The translations under genes and the position numbers were made by a program. A stretch of 64,000 nucleotides of DNA from Lewinellaceae bacterium (GTDB lineage: Bacteria; Bacteroidota; Bacteroidia; Chitinophagales; Saprospiraceae). This document shows, in pieces, positions 54,689 to 63,667 of this stretch (positions within the stretch are counted from its first letter, which is position 1; every line of letters begins with the position of its first letter). The notes beneath the pieces were generated by a model. The model had not been told where the DNA came from. It ran no database searches and saw only the letters and a list, made by a program, of their open reading frames with translations. The stretch spans positions 1 through 64,000 of the forward strand of contig JADJOD010000022.1 in assembly GCA_016713985.1 (NCBI GenBank), read 5' to 3'.

Positions 54689-56134
54689 TTATTTTTCTTT
54701 TCCAGGCGCGTCGAATTTTGCCGCATCATCGTCGAGTACGAGTACCCAGTCATTTTCAATACCGGTTTTAGGAGGCGTAAATTCCATAATATCCTTTTTG
54801 GGAAGTAAGCCGGTTTTTTTTGCCTTTCCACTGCGGGGGTCATACCACCATACAGATAATGTATTGCCTTTCAGGGATTTAGTATTTACAGAAATCGTTT
54901 TTCCTACGGGCAGATAGATCATCGCGTAGCTGCCGTCTTTGGCCCGGCAGGCGGTGACGTACTCCCCTTTTTCACCTTGCCCTGCGGCGATTAATGCCTG
55001 GTCGGGTACACGTTGCAACATCGGACGTGATTCGATGAGCCGCCGCAGATAACCCACCTGCCTGGCGCCCGGCCGGTCGATCGCTTTCGTCCAGAATCGG
55101 TCGGCGTGATTGATCACTTCCTGTTTGGGCGACCAGAACTGCCACACCGCGTGGTGGCCGTAGCTAACGCCGCAAGCGCCGGCGAATACCGAGCGGTAGC
55201 ATTGTTTTCGGACGTCGTAGTCGCGAAAATAGCCGTTGGCGGGGTCCCATTTGGGCCAGGGGTTTACCGGGTGGTCTTCGTAATTGGGTTCGGCGTCAAG
55301 CACGGGTTTGGCGGGCACCAGGTTGTAGTCCCGGGTGATCCAGTCCCACACCGGCACGTCGTGGCCGCCGCCATGGCCCGATTGCATGGTATTCATATGC
55401 AGCCAGTTTTCATTGTGGAGGTATTGTGAAGTTGATTGTTCGCCTCCCCAGGTATGATAAGTGATAAAAGCCTGCGGGAAACCTTCCACGATACCCCGGG
55501 CCATATTTCGCCACACGGGCCGGTAATCCGTGGTAAATTTTACCCCTTCCCGTTCTCCCTGGTGCACAGCCGGCCGGTCGCCCCCGAGCATCCAGAGTAC
55601 GTTGGAGCGGGGGCCGTATCGGCGCGCCACCCAGCGACTGTAACGATAAACCCGATCCGTTTCGCCGACGGTAAAAACCTGGGGCCCTGTCCCCCAAATG
55701 GGAGTCACTTTGTCGCCCCAGGTGGGCAACAAAGCCACGTACAAACCCCGCGCGGCTGCCATGCCGATCATACTGTCAACCGTTAGCCAGTAAGCTTCGT
55801 TGGGTTGGTCGGTATCGGTGCCGGCAAAGGGCGTTTGGCCGTAAGCATTTGGGGTCCGCAGTCCGTCGAATTCCGCCAGCGCCACCGCCTGAATGACATT
55901 AAAACCCAGTTTTGCGCGGTTGTCAAAGTATTCGGCTGCTTCTTCGAGTGTAAGCCGGTGAAAAAGTTCCCAACCGGTATCGGCCAGCCAGAAAAACGGC
56001 GTTCCGTCTTTATGCTGTAGCTGATGACCATCGGGCGACGGTTTGACGGGGCCGTGTTGCCAGGCAGCAGATTGGGCTGCGGCATGAAGGCACAGCAACA
56101 TCAGGAGGAATGCGACGGATTGTATTTTTTTCAT
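54689..56134 (-). CDS. GH140-like (DUF4038) glycoside hydrolase
   Basis: 481 residues. Signal peptide (SVAFLLMLLCLHAAAQSAA). Pattern LQHKDGTPFFWLADTGWELFHRLTLEEA, NRAKLGFNVIQAVALAEF and VARRYGPRSNVLWMLGGDRP; then DWITRDYNLVPAKPVLDAEPNYE with acidic candidates for catalysis and a C-terminal DUF5060/beta domain. This resembles the apiosidase family GH140 and DUF4038 glycosidases that act on pectin-like or other plant/algal sugars. Single gene, no SusCD pair nearby, so the substrate range cannot be judged. Confidence 0.82.
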   Translation of the reverse strand: MKKIQSVAFLLMLLCLHAAAQSAAWQHGPVKPSPDGHQLQHKDGTPFFWLADTGWELFHRLTLEEAAEYFDNRAKLGFNVIQAVALAEFDGLRTPNAYGQTPFAGTDTDQPNEAYWLTVDSMIGMAAARGLYVALLPTWGDKVTPIWGTGPQVFTVGETDRVYRYSRWVARRYGPRSNVLWMLGGDRPAVHQGEREGVKFTTDYRPVWRNMARGIVEGFPQAFITYHTWGGEQSTSQYLHNENWLHMNTMQSGHGGGHDVPVWDWITRDYNLVPAKPVLDAEPNYEDHPVNPWPKWDPANGYFRDYDVRKQCYRSVFAGACGVSYGHHAVWQFWSPKQEVINHADRFWTKAIDRPGARQVGYLRRLIESRPMLQRVPDQALIAAGQGEKGEYVTACRAKDGSYAMIYLPVGKTISVNTKSLKGNTLSVWWYDPRSGKAKKTGLLPKKDIMEFTPPKTGIENDWVLVLDDDAAKFDAPGKEK

Positions 56135-56183
56135 AAAACAGCGGTTTTTTCTTGATTAGAGCCGAATGTAAGGAAGCCGGTGA

Positions 56184-57712
56184 TCAATTATGCGTGATTT
56201 CTACCATCAACGGCACCACCGTCCCTGTTTTTGCTCCGTTCACCTCAAACCCGATTTCGTTCAGTTGATAACGTACATCAGAGGGCAACATGAGTTTGTC
56301 GCCGAGGGCGGCGCTTACCTTGGCGCTCAAGCCACCCGGCGTGTTGTTCATGGCGGCAAGCAATAATTGGGTATTCAGCGGTTCCGGTGCATACAGAATC
56401 AGCAAATAATCGGTTCCGGGGTTGCTGTCCATTTTTACAATTTTTGTTTCCGAAGGAAAAGCCACGGTACTGTTGGGGCCGATATGCGGCGACATGAGGT
56501 CGTCGAAAGGTAATATTTTGTTGACCACACCTGTTTTATCCGTAGCAAAGGCATAAATATACGATTCTGTGTTGGTGGTGATAAAAAACCGGAATTTGGT
56601 ACCGCTGGTGTAGGCGTTGTCCATGCGGTAGGCGACAAGATCTTCCTTCAGATCGGGCTGATTGCCGCCGTTTTCTTCTTCCACGATGAGGTTTCGGGTC
56701 AGTATGCGGTTAGCGGTCATGGCTTCACCGGTGTTGAGTGTAAACTCCACTTTGCCCTTGAGAACCACATCTTCGGGTTCGGGTGTCGGCAGGGGTTTGG
56801 GTACTGGTTTGGGTTCCGGAGCCGGACTTGGCGCCGGCTCGGGCACCGGGACCGGTTCTTCCTGAACGGCAGGATAAGCCTGCAAGCCGAGAATGCCATA
56901 GTCGGCGTAATCCTTGTATTTTATCCAGACAAAACCGCCATCGCCCCAGGTACTGCCCCAGCTGTTCATCACGCGAAAAGCGCCGTCGTATTTGTTGTCG
57001 TCGTAGCCAACCACACACATGGCGTGGCGGCCGTGCGCTCCGCTCGGGCCGTCGTCGGTCGATTGTGGTTCCCAGAGGGTTTCTGCGGTGTAAAACGACT
57101 CGGGTACCACAAAGCCGAGCATCACCGGGTATCCTTCGGCCAAAGACTTTTTTGGTGGTATTGATCTTGGTATCGTTGTCGTATCCTTCCGGCAAAAACA
57201 ACACCTGGTAGTCGCTGATGCGGAAATCGAAACCTTCGAGCATGGCATCGGTACCCACCGAGCCGCCGCAGTTGTAAGGCATCGTCCGAAGCGTGGAGAC
57301 CCCCAGGTTTTTGAGCAATTCGAAGGCCATGATCGGGTTGCTGCCTCCCCTGACAGTCATTGTCGCCATCATCTTTGATTTGTTCGTACACAAACGTTGG
57401 AGAAAAGATGTGTTCGTTCAGTTTGCTCTTGTCCGTGATGTTGTTTTGTTTGGCCCAGAGAATCGTGCGCAGGTGATAAGCTGTTGCGAAAGCCACACAG
57501 GTGCTGTACTGGCCCTGATCGCCGGGTATGGGGGTGTATTTTTCCAGAGAAGCGGCGGCGGGAACGGATTTGTAGCTTTTCAGGGTAAGTTTGGCTTTAT
57601 ATGGGGTGCCCCGCAAACTCGGCATATCCACGACGAGGCCGGTACCTTTTTTGGGTTGCGCCAGCAGGAAAAAAGGAAAAAAGAGAAAGAACAGGAGATG
57701 TTTGCTTTTCAT
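56184..57712 (-). CDS. Papain-like (C1) protease with DUF4384 (two frame breaks)
   Basis: About 508 residues. Signal peptide from ATG 57712 (LLFFLFFPFFLLAQP). Papain domain with Cys in PGDQGQYSTCVAFATAYHL; the first break is at the G run 57347-57350 (an extra G in the gene), restoring CQGGSNPIMAFELLK; the second at the A run 57148-57153 (an extra A), restoring TTKKSLAEGYPVML. Catalytic His in GRHAMCVVGYDDNKY and Asn in VMNSWGSTWGDGGFVW. After a Pro/Glu linker the C-terminal DUF4384 has NTESYIYAFATDKTG. It should be a secreted protease. Gln, Cys, His and Asn all present. Confidence 0.85.
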
Positions 57713-57916
57713 AAGTAAGTGTTGATTTGTGTTTTCAGGGCAAATAAACAACGGCGAATTGAAAACAGGCATTCCTTTCCGGACAGACGTCATTTGTTTC
57801 AAAAAAAAATCCCCATTTCTTTTTCCTATTCCGCAAAGCCACCTACATTAACCGCCCGAAGCAGAAATTTTCACCAAACAAAATTCTTGGTCATGCAATC
57901 TGCCCGTTTACAATAA

Positions 57917-58061
57917 GGCCGGAAAGAAAGTTGCGTTAGTCGTTAGTCGTTAGTCATAAGTCGAGTCATAAGTCTTAAGAAGTGAGTCGTGAAGTTCTTT
58001 TTGTTCATTGCTTACGACTCATGACTTATAGACCAACGACTAACGCGACTTTCCTTCCGGC
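57917..58061. repeat. Long imperfect inverted repeat (REP-like) before an EF-G-like gene
   Basis: Left arm GGCCGGAAAGAAAGTTGCG plus three GTTAGTC units and CATAAGTC-type words is mirrored by the right arm (ACTTATAGACCAACGACTAA then CGCGACTTTCCTTCCGG) about 145 bases away. An internal spacer of about 40 bases gives a possible cruciform or long hairpin. Confidence 0.75.
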
Positions 58062-58090
58062 ATCCTTTCACCAAACCAAGTTCATTGCTA

Positions 58091-60226
58091 ATGGCAGCCT
58101 ACACTACCGATAAGATTCGGAACGTCGTCCTGGTAGGACACTCCGGCAGCGGCAAAACAACTTTTGCCGAGACCATGTTATTTGAAGCCAAAGCCATTAA
58201 TCGCCGGGGGACAATCGGCGATGGCAATACGCAGAGCGATTATGCGCCGCTCGAACAACAACGCGGCCACTCACTGTTTGCTTCCCTTCTTCATTGCAGC
58301 TGGAAAGACACAAAAATCAACATCCTCGATACGCCGGGGCTGGATGATTTTTCCGGCGAAGTGGTGACGGCACTAAAAGTGGCCGACACGGCCATTATGA
58401 TGCTCAATGCCCGGAGTGGAGTAGAAGTAGGCACGGAACTGATTTGGGAATACATTGAAAAATTCGATACTCCTACCCTGTTTGTTATCAATCAATTGGA
58501 CCACGAGAAGGCAGATTTCGAGATGACACTCGAGCAGGGCAGAAAACGGTTCGGCAACCGGGTGCTACCGTTCCAGTTTCCGGCCAATCAGGGACCCGGT
58601 TTTAACGCCATTGTTGATGCCCTGCGCATGGTCATGTACGTATTTCCTGCCAGCGGCGGCAAACCGGAGAAAAAACCTATCCCCGCCGAACACAAGTCGC
58701 GCGCCGATGAAATGCACAATGCCCTTGTGGAAGCAGCGGCTGAAAACGACGAGGCCCTGATGGAAAAGTTCTTCGAAGAAGGCACCCTCGATGAAGAAGA
58801 ACTCTCCCGCGGACTCAAAATAGGCATGGCGCACCGCCAGTTTTATCCCGTTTTCTGCGCTTCCGGCCATCAGGACATGGGCAGCGGGCGCATCATGGGC
58901 TTTATTCATGACGTATGCCCCAGTCCGGCAGACAGGCCGGCGGCCTCGCTCGAAGGCGGCGCCTCCAAACCCTGCGACCCGAACGCCCGCCCCTGCATAT
59001 TCATTTTTAAAACCGTGAATGAACCCAAGGTTGGCAACGTCTCTTATTTCAAAGTATACAGCGGCGTGTTGAAATCGGGCGACGAACTCACCAATGCAGA
59101 CAACGGAACGGTGGAACGTTTTTCACAACTCTTTGAAAGTGAAGGTAAAAACCGCGACCAGGTAGACGAACTCCGCGCCGGCGATATTGGTTGCACCGTA
59201 AAACTCAAAGGTTCCCACACCAACCAGACACTCAACCCGAAAGGCTCCGACCTGAAAATCGAACGCATACACTTCCCTTCGCCGCGTATTCGTATGGCCG
59301 TGGTACCGCCGAGCAAATCGGAAGTGGAAAAAATGGCCCACGCGCTCCACTCCATCCGGGAAGAAGATCCCACGTTGCTGGTAGAACAGAGCCTCGAACT
59401 GAAACAAACCATCATTGAAGGTCAGGGCGAAATGCACCTTGATATCGTGCGGTATAAAGCCGAACAAAACTTCGGTGTACACATCGAATTGATTGAACCA
59501 CGTATCCCTTACCGGGAAACGATTACCAAAGAGGCTAATAAAGACTATCGCCACAAAAAACAATCGGGTGGCGCCGGCCAGTTTGCAGAAGTACACATGC
59601 GTATCGAGCCGTATTACGATGGCATGCCTGCACCACATGGCCTCAACGCAAAAAACACTGAGGTGGAAGACCTCAAATGGGGTGGCAAATTTGCCTTTGT
59701 CTGGGCTATCGTCGGCGGCGTGATCGACGCACGTTTTACCAATGCCATCAAAAAAGGCATCATGTCGAAAATGGAAGAAGGCCCCAGTACGGGTTCTTAC
59801 TGCCGCGATATACGCGTCAGCATATACGACGGCAAGATGCACCCGGTGGATTCCAATGACATGGCCTTCCAGATCGCTGCGATGATGGCTTTCCGCGAAG
59901 GATTCCACGAAGCGGGCCCGCAAATACTCGAACCGATCTACAACCTCGAAGTGATGTGTGATTCCGAGTTTATGGGCAGTGTAATGGGCGACCTCCAGAC
60001 ACGCCGCGCCATTATCATGGGTATGGATTCGGAAGGGCACTACCAGGTAATTCGCGCGCGGATACCATTAAAGGAATTGCACAAATATTCCTCCACGCTG
60101 CGCTCGCTGACGCAGGGCAAAGCCAAATTTACCATGACGTTTGCCGAATATGCCGCCGTTCCGGGAGATATCCAGGCAAAACTCACGGCCGAATACGCTG
60201 CACACACGCAGCATGACGAGCATTGA
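58091..60226 (+). CDS. EF-G-like translational GTPase (fusA2 type)
   Basis: 711 residues from ATG 58091. P-loop VGHSGSGKTTFAETML, switch II DTPGLDDFSGEV and an altered G4 motif INQLDHEK where EF-G has NKMD. Domains II-V follow: FKTVNEPKVGNVSYFKVYSG, EGQGEMHLDIVRY, SGGAGQFAEVHMRIEP and the C-terminal LEPIYNLEVMCDSEFMGSVM. This is the EF-G-2/FusA2-like paralogue, usually slower in translocation or involved in ribosome recycling and stress. It is not the ribosomal-operon fusA. NQLD probably still binds GTP. Confidence 0.88.
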   Translation: MAAYTTDKIRNVVLVGHSGSGKTTFAETMLFEAKAINRRGTIGDGNTQSDYAPLEQQRGHSLFASLLHCSWKDTKINILDTPGLDDFSGEVVTALKVADTAIMMLNARSGVEVGTELIWEYIEKFDTPTLFVINQLDHEKADFEMTLEQGRKRFGNRVLPFQFPANQGPGFNAIVDALRMVMYVFPASGGKPEKKPIPAEHKSRADEMHNALVEAAAENDEALMEKFFEEGTLDEEELSRGLKIGMAHRQFYPVFCASGHQDMGSGRIMGFIHDVCPSPADRPAASLEGGASKPCDPNARPCIFIFKTVNEPKVGNVSYFKVYSGVLKSGDELTNADNGTVERFSQLFESEGKNRDQVDELRAGDIGCTVKLKGSHTNQTLNPKGSDLKIERIHFPSPRIRMAVVPPSKSEVEKMAHALHSIREEDPTLLVEQSLELKQTIIEGQGEMHLDIVRYKAEQNFGVHIELIEPRIPYRETITKEANKDYRHKKQSGGAGQFAEVHMRIEPYYDGMPAPHGLNAKNTEVEDLKWGGKFAFVWAIVGGVIDARFTNAIKKGIMSKMEEGPSTGSYCRDIRVSIYDGKMHPVDSNDMAFQIAAMMAFREGFHEAGPQILEPIYNLEVMCDSEFMGSVMGDLQTRRAIIMGMDSEGHYQVIRARIPLKELHKYSSTLRSLTQGKAKFTMTFAEYAAVPGDIQAKLTAEYAAHTQHDEH

Positions 60227-60252
60227 GGTATTGAGTAACCGTTTTTATATTA

Positions 60253-60285
60253 TCCCGGAAGGTTAAATACCCTCCGGGATTTTTT
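60253..60285 (+). terminator. Rho-independent terminator
   Basis: TCCCGGAAGG (60253) pairs with CCTCCGGGA (60271-60279), one bulged A, followed by TTTTTT. Located after the EF-G-like gene. Confidence 0.8.
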
Positions 60286-60395
60286 CTTCCCGGCCCAAAG
60301 CAGCAAAAAATCACTTTGACGTATCTCCAATAGCGCGTACCTTCGGGGATATCCGCAAAGGCCAACCCTTCATCTGACAATCATAATCCCTCCTG

Positions 60396-60933
60396 TTGAG
60401 CGAAACTGAAATCATTCGGGGTTGTCTGCGCGGGTCAGCGCAGTGTCAGCGCGCCTTGTACGAGCGTTTTGCCGGCAAGATGTATGCTGTGTGTCTGCGT
60501 TATGCGCGGACCCCCTGCCGACGCTTCGGATATCCTGCAGGACGGCTTTTTGAAGGTGTTTTCCAAGCTGGAACAATTCCAGTTTCAGGGTTCTTTCGAA
60601 GGCTGGATACGGCGAATTATGGTCAATACTGCTTTGCGAACCTATCAGAAGCAGCGATTCGACCACGAATTTTCGGGTTATGAACAATTGCCCGATGCGC
60701 CGGTCGACCCGGATGCCATTTCGGCCCTGTCGGAAGCGGAATTATTGCGACTCATCAGCCAGTTGCCCGAAGGATACCGGGTAGTATTTAATCTGGTGGC
60801 AATCGAAGGTTACTCACACGCCGAAGTAGCCGAAACATTGGGTATCCAGGAAAGCACGTCCCGTTCTCAATTAACCAAAGCCCGGCGATGGTTATGCGAA
60901 CAAATTGAAATTTTACACAAGGTAAATACCTGA
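60396..60933 (+). CDS. ECF sigma factor (frameshifted)
   Basis: About 178 residues with a TTG start at 60396. Sigma-70 region 2 has LYERFAGKMYAVCLRYAR; the frame breaks at the C run 60511-60515 (one extra C), restoring TPADASDILQDGFLKVF. Then FQGSFEGWIRRIMVNTALR and region 4 with LPEGYRVVFNLVAIEGYSHAEVAETLGI and a recognition helix ESTSRSQLTKARRWL. Typical ECF group of Bacteroidota with a membrane protein gene 20 bases downstream as its likely partner. Confidence 0.88.
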
Positions 60934-60953
60934 AAACCAAGTAATTCGGAAAA

Positions 60954-62330
60954 ATGAATCAGGAGCCGAATCATATCGACCAACAATTTCACCAGCGCCT
61001 GCACGGAGCGGAAGTGCAGCCGCCCGCATTTGTGTGGTCTAACATAGAACAAGCGTTGCGCAAACGCCGGCGCAGAGTTATTTTCTTTTGGCTGTTTGCA
61101 ATCGGGCTCAGCGGCGTCGCAACCCTTTGGGGAATAATGGCCTGGAATAACGATATCCGACCTGAAATAAGCAGCGACCGGGCCCTGAAAACGCCCCCCG
61201 CCGCCGAAAGCAACCCGAAAGAATCCGGCAGAATGCAACAAGCGCCGGAGACCACGGCCGGGGAACAAACACAAAAAGTCGTCCCGGAAATTCACACAGG
61301 CGCTCCGCAGGCGTTTATCCCGACAAAAAAAGGTATTCAGCCGGTTCAACAAACTTGGTCAGCCGCCACCGGAGAAAGCCTGGCGCGGCCGGACGATACC
61401 CCCGGGTTGATTGCAATGATTGATAATAAAACAGGAAGCAATACATCGCAGAATACACCCCGGGAAGTTTCATTGGCCGATATGGCTGTGCTGGAAAATT
61501 TTCCGGCAAAACCACTGGCGTTCAAACGGATAAATGATTTGCCCCAGGCAAAACCGTTTATCCGAAAAAATAAAAAGAAAGACCCGCATTTCTGCTACGA
61601 CTTTTCCCAACACCCCACAGTCTGGCTGGTGGATGCCTACGTCGGACCAACCTTTGCCAACAGAAGTATCGAATCAAGCATTCCGGCGTTCGATCAATAC
61701 CGCCAGCAACGCCTCGATACCGAAAACCGCGATTTTTCCTTTAATGCAGGGCTGCGGGGTTCCCTCTTGTTCGGTCAGCATTTTCTGCTGCGTACGGGAC
61801 TTCACTACGAACAAATGACCGAGGTGTTTGAATACGCGGATCCGAACTATATCAAATACCTTGTTCAAATCACCAAAACAGTGGTGGATGGAAAACCGGT
61901 TGTTATCATCGATACGATCGGCGTGGACTATGGAGAAAACTACACCAAAACATTCAACCGGTACCGCATGCTCGACATTCCGCTGGAAGGGGGCGTGGAA
62001 CTGCGAAAAGGACGGTTTGGCCTGAGCCTGAATGGAGGGCTGTCCTTTAATATATTGTTCCTGAAACGTGGAATGATCCTTTCACCGATTGGCAAACCGG
62101 AAATTTTTACCCCGGGCGAGCAAGGCGCGGTCGATATTTTCCGCAAACGGACCGGCTTGAGCGTACAAGGCAGTGCCCAGGTATTTTTCCATTTAAAACC
62201 GAGGCTGCGGGTCTTTGCAGAACCCTATTTCCGGCAGGTACTAAAACCGGTTACACTGGAAAACCAGCCCGTCGACCAACGGTATGGTATCGGCGGAATA
62301 AAGCTGGGTTTAACCACCATACTGGACTAA
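60954..62330 (+). CDS. Membrane-anchored, outer-membrane-barrel-like partner of the ECF sigma factor
   Basis: 458 residues. A short cytoplasmic N-terminus (NQEPNHIDQQFHQRLHGAEV), one membrane helix (RVIFFWLFAIGLSGVATLWG), a disordered middle and a C-terminal portion with alternating strands of an 8-stranded barrel (FSFNAGLRGSLLFGQHFLL, FGLSLNGGLSFNILFLK, FRKRTGLSVQGSAQVFF). This layout (N-terminal anti-sigma-like helix plus C-terminal barrel-like module) is often encoded behind ECF sigma genes in Bacteroidota and may sense envelope signals. It is not a proven anti-sigma factor. Confidence 0.65.
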   Translation: MNQEPNHIDQQFHQRLHGAEVQPPAFVWSNIEQALRKRRRRVIFFWLFAIGLSGVATLWGIMAWNNDIRPEISSDRALKTPPAAESNPKESGRMQQAPETTAGEQTQKVVPEIHTGAPQAFIPTKKGIQPVQQTWSAATGESLARPDDTPGLIAMIDNKTGSNTSQNTPREVSLADMAVLENFPAKPLAFKRINDLPQAKPFIRKNKKKDPHFCYDFSQHPTVWLVDAYVGPTFANRSIESSIPAFDQYRQQRLDTENRDFSFNAGLRGSLLFGQHFLLRTGLHYEQMTEVFEYADPNYIKYLVQITKTVVDGKPVVIIDTIGVDYGENYTKTFNRYRMLDIPLEGGVELRKGRFGLSLNGGLSFNILFLKRGMILSPIGKPEIFTPGEQGAVDIFRKRTGLSVQGSAQVFFHLKPRLRVFAEPYFRQVLKPVTLENQPVDQRYGIGGIKLGLTTILD

Positions 62331-62469
62331 AAAGTATGTTAATGTTTCTGTAACCAAGCAGCGGAATTCAACGTAAAATGTATCTCCATCGCAAAATATT
62401 ACCCCAAAAACAACATTTTACCTCGACAAACACTCCTGCGGCACGCAGGCCAATGACATAAAAAGAACC

Positions 62470-63450
62470 ATGTTGCATACTCGACCCAGACATATTATTT
62501 TATACACGTTACTAAACACCCTGACCCTGGCAGGTCTGTGGAGTTGCAGGAAGGATGTGGAAATATTCAAACCATATTCTGCCACATTAGACGCGATTCA
62601 ACAGTTGCTGGAGCAAGTACCTGCCGCCTCAACACAAACCAAATTTGTGTTGAGCGGCTCGGTTCCGGATACCGTACTTGTCACACCGGGCGGCATGCGG
62701 GTGTTTCTAACGGATAATGAAAATTTATTTGAAGACGCGGACGGCGTCCATGTCCCGTGCAGCAGCTGCCTGACGCTTCAGGTAGAAGTAACCGAGGTCC
62801 TTGGAAAAGGCGATATTATTGCGCGCGGAATCACCACGACCACTACCGAGGGCGAACTGCTGGAAAGTGGCGGAATGGTGCATGTTGCCGTCACCTGCGA
62901 CGGCAAAAAACTCCGGCTTCGCCCGGATCGCAAATTAAAAATACAGATACCTGCTACCGACCCCGCCAGCGATATGTCCGTGTTCAGCGGGGTGATGAAA
63001 AATGATACGTTTGCCGGATGGGCCGATACCGGCCTGCCTGTGTTCCAGGCAGAATGGCCTGCGCCCAATATGACCGACGTAGTCACCGGTTACGAACTTT
63101 TCTCGCCAACCCTCGACTGGATCAACAGCGACCGGTTTGTAAATGAACAAACCACGTCATTCTGTGTTGATTTGCCATTGAATTTTAACCCGGAAAACAC
63201 AACGGCTTATCTGGTGTTTGATAATATCCGGGCTGTTGCAGCACTCGAACCCGATTTGGCAACCGGCACGTTCTGTTATAAAAACGCCCCGCACGGCTTC
63301 CAGATCAGGGTTGTGACGGTGAGCAAAACCTCAGATGGCCAATTTTGGCTGGGCAACAAAAAAACAGAGATCGGCACCAACGCCACCCTCGATGTAGAGC
63401 CTCAGGAAGTGACGGAACAGCAAATGCTCAACTTTATCAAGAGTTTATAA
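62470..63450 (+). CDS. Lipoprotein of unknown function
   Basis: 326 residues. Signal with lipobox LTLAGLWSCRKD (Cys26), so lipid-anchored. The body is beta-rich and acidic (SVPDTVLVTPGGMRVFLTDN, EGELLESGGMVHVAVTCDGKK, NFNPENTTAYLVFDNIRAV). Pieces such as VHVPCSSCLTLQVEVTE contain a CSSC pair. Possibly a surface-anchored carbohydrate- or peptide-binding lipoprotein. It is in the same orientation as the sigma/barrel pair but 139 bases away. No family recognised. Confidence 0.7.
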   Translation: MLHTRPRHIILYTLLNTLTLAGLWSCRKDVEIFKPYSATLDAIQQLLEQVPAASTQTKFVLSGSVPDTVLVTPGGMRVFLTDNENLFEDADGVHVPCSSCLTLQVEVTEVLGKGDIIARGITTTTTEGELLESGGMVHVAVTCDGKKLRLRPDRKLKIQIPATDPASDMSVFSGVMKNDTFAGWADTGLPVFQAEWPAPNMTDVVTGYELFSPTLDWINSDRFVNEQTTSFCVDLPLNFNPENTTAYLVFDNIRAVAALEPDLATGTFCYKNAPHGFQIRVVTVSKTSDGQFWLGNKKTEIGTNATLDVEPQEVTEQQMLNFIKSL

Positions 63451-63667
63451 CCCCCTCGAACGAGATGCCGCTCGTAAGCGGTGAAAACAAATTTATCTGA
63501 ATACCCGTGTTTAGTAATTTCGTATTGAGCCGTGCCGGTAAAGTCCGTGCCCGGCTTTTTTCATTATTTCCACGTGACTGCGAAACATTCCCAGTTTTTT
63601 TAAACATTTTTGCACTAAATCTGATTTGAACCAGGACAAACCACGGAATAAGCAAACACGTTCATAT

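Noticed and set aside
57719..57916. 65-aa ORF upstream of the inverted repeat
   Set aside because: Lies in the divergent gap between the protease and GTPase genes, with Arg/Phe-rich non-family sequence.
63527..63561. Possible terminator after the lipoprotein (GAGCCG..CGGCTTTTTT)
   Set aside because: The stem pairs only about five bases cleanly, so I left it out of the feature list.
63568..63584. parS-like TTTCCACGTGA near the apaG gene
   Set aside because: The right half does not follow the palindrome.
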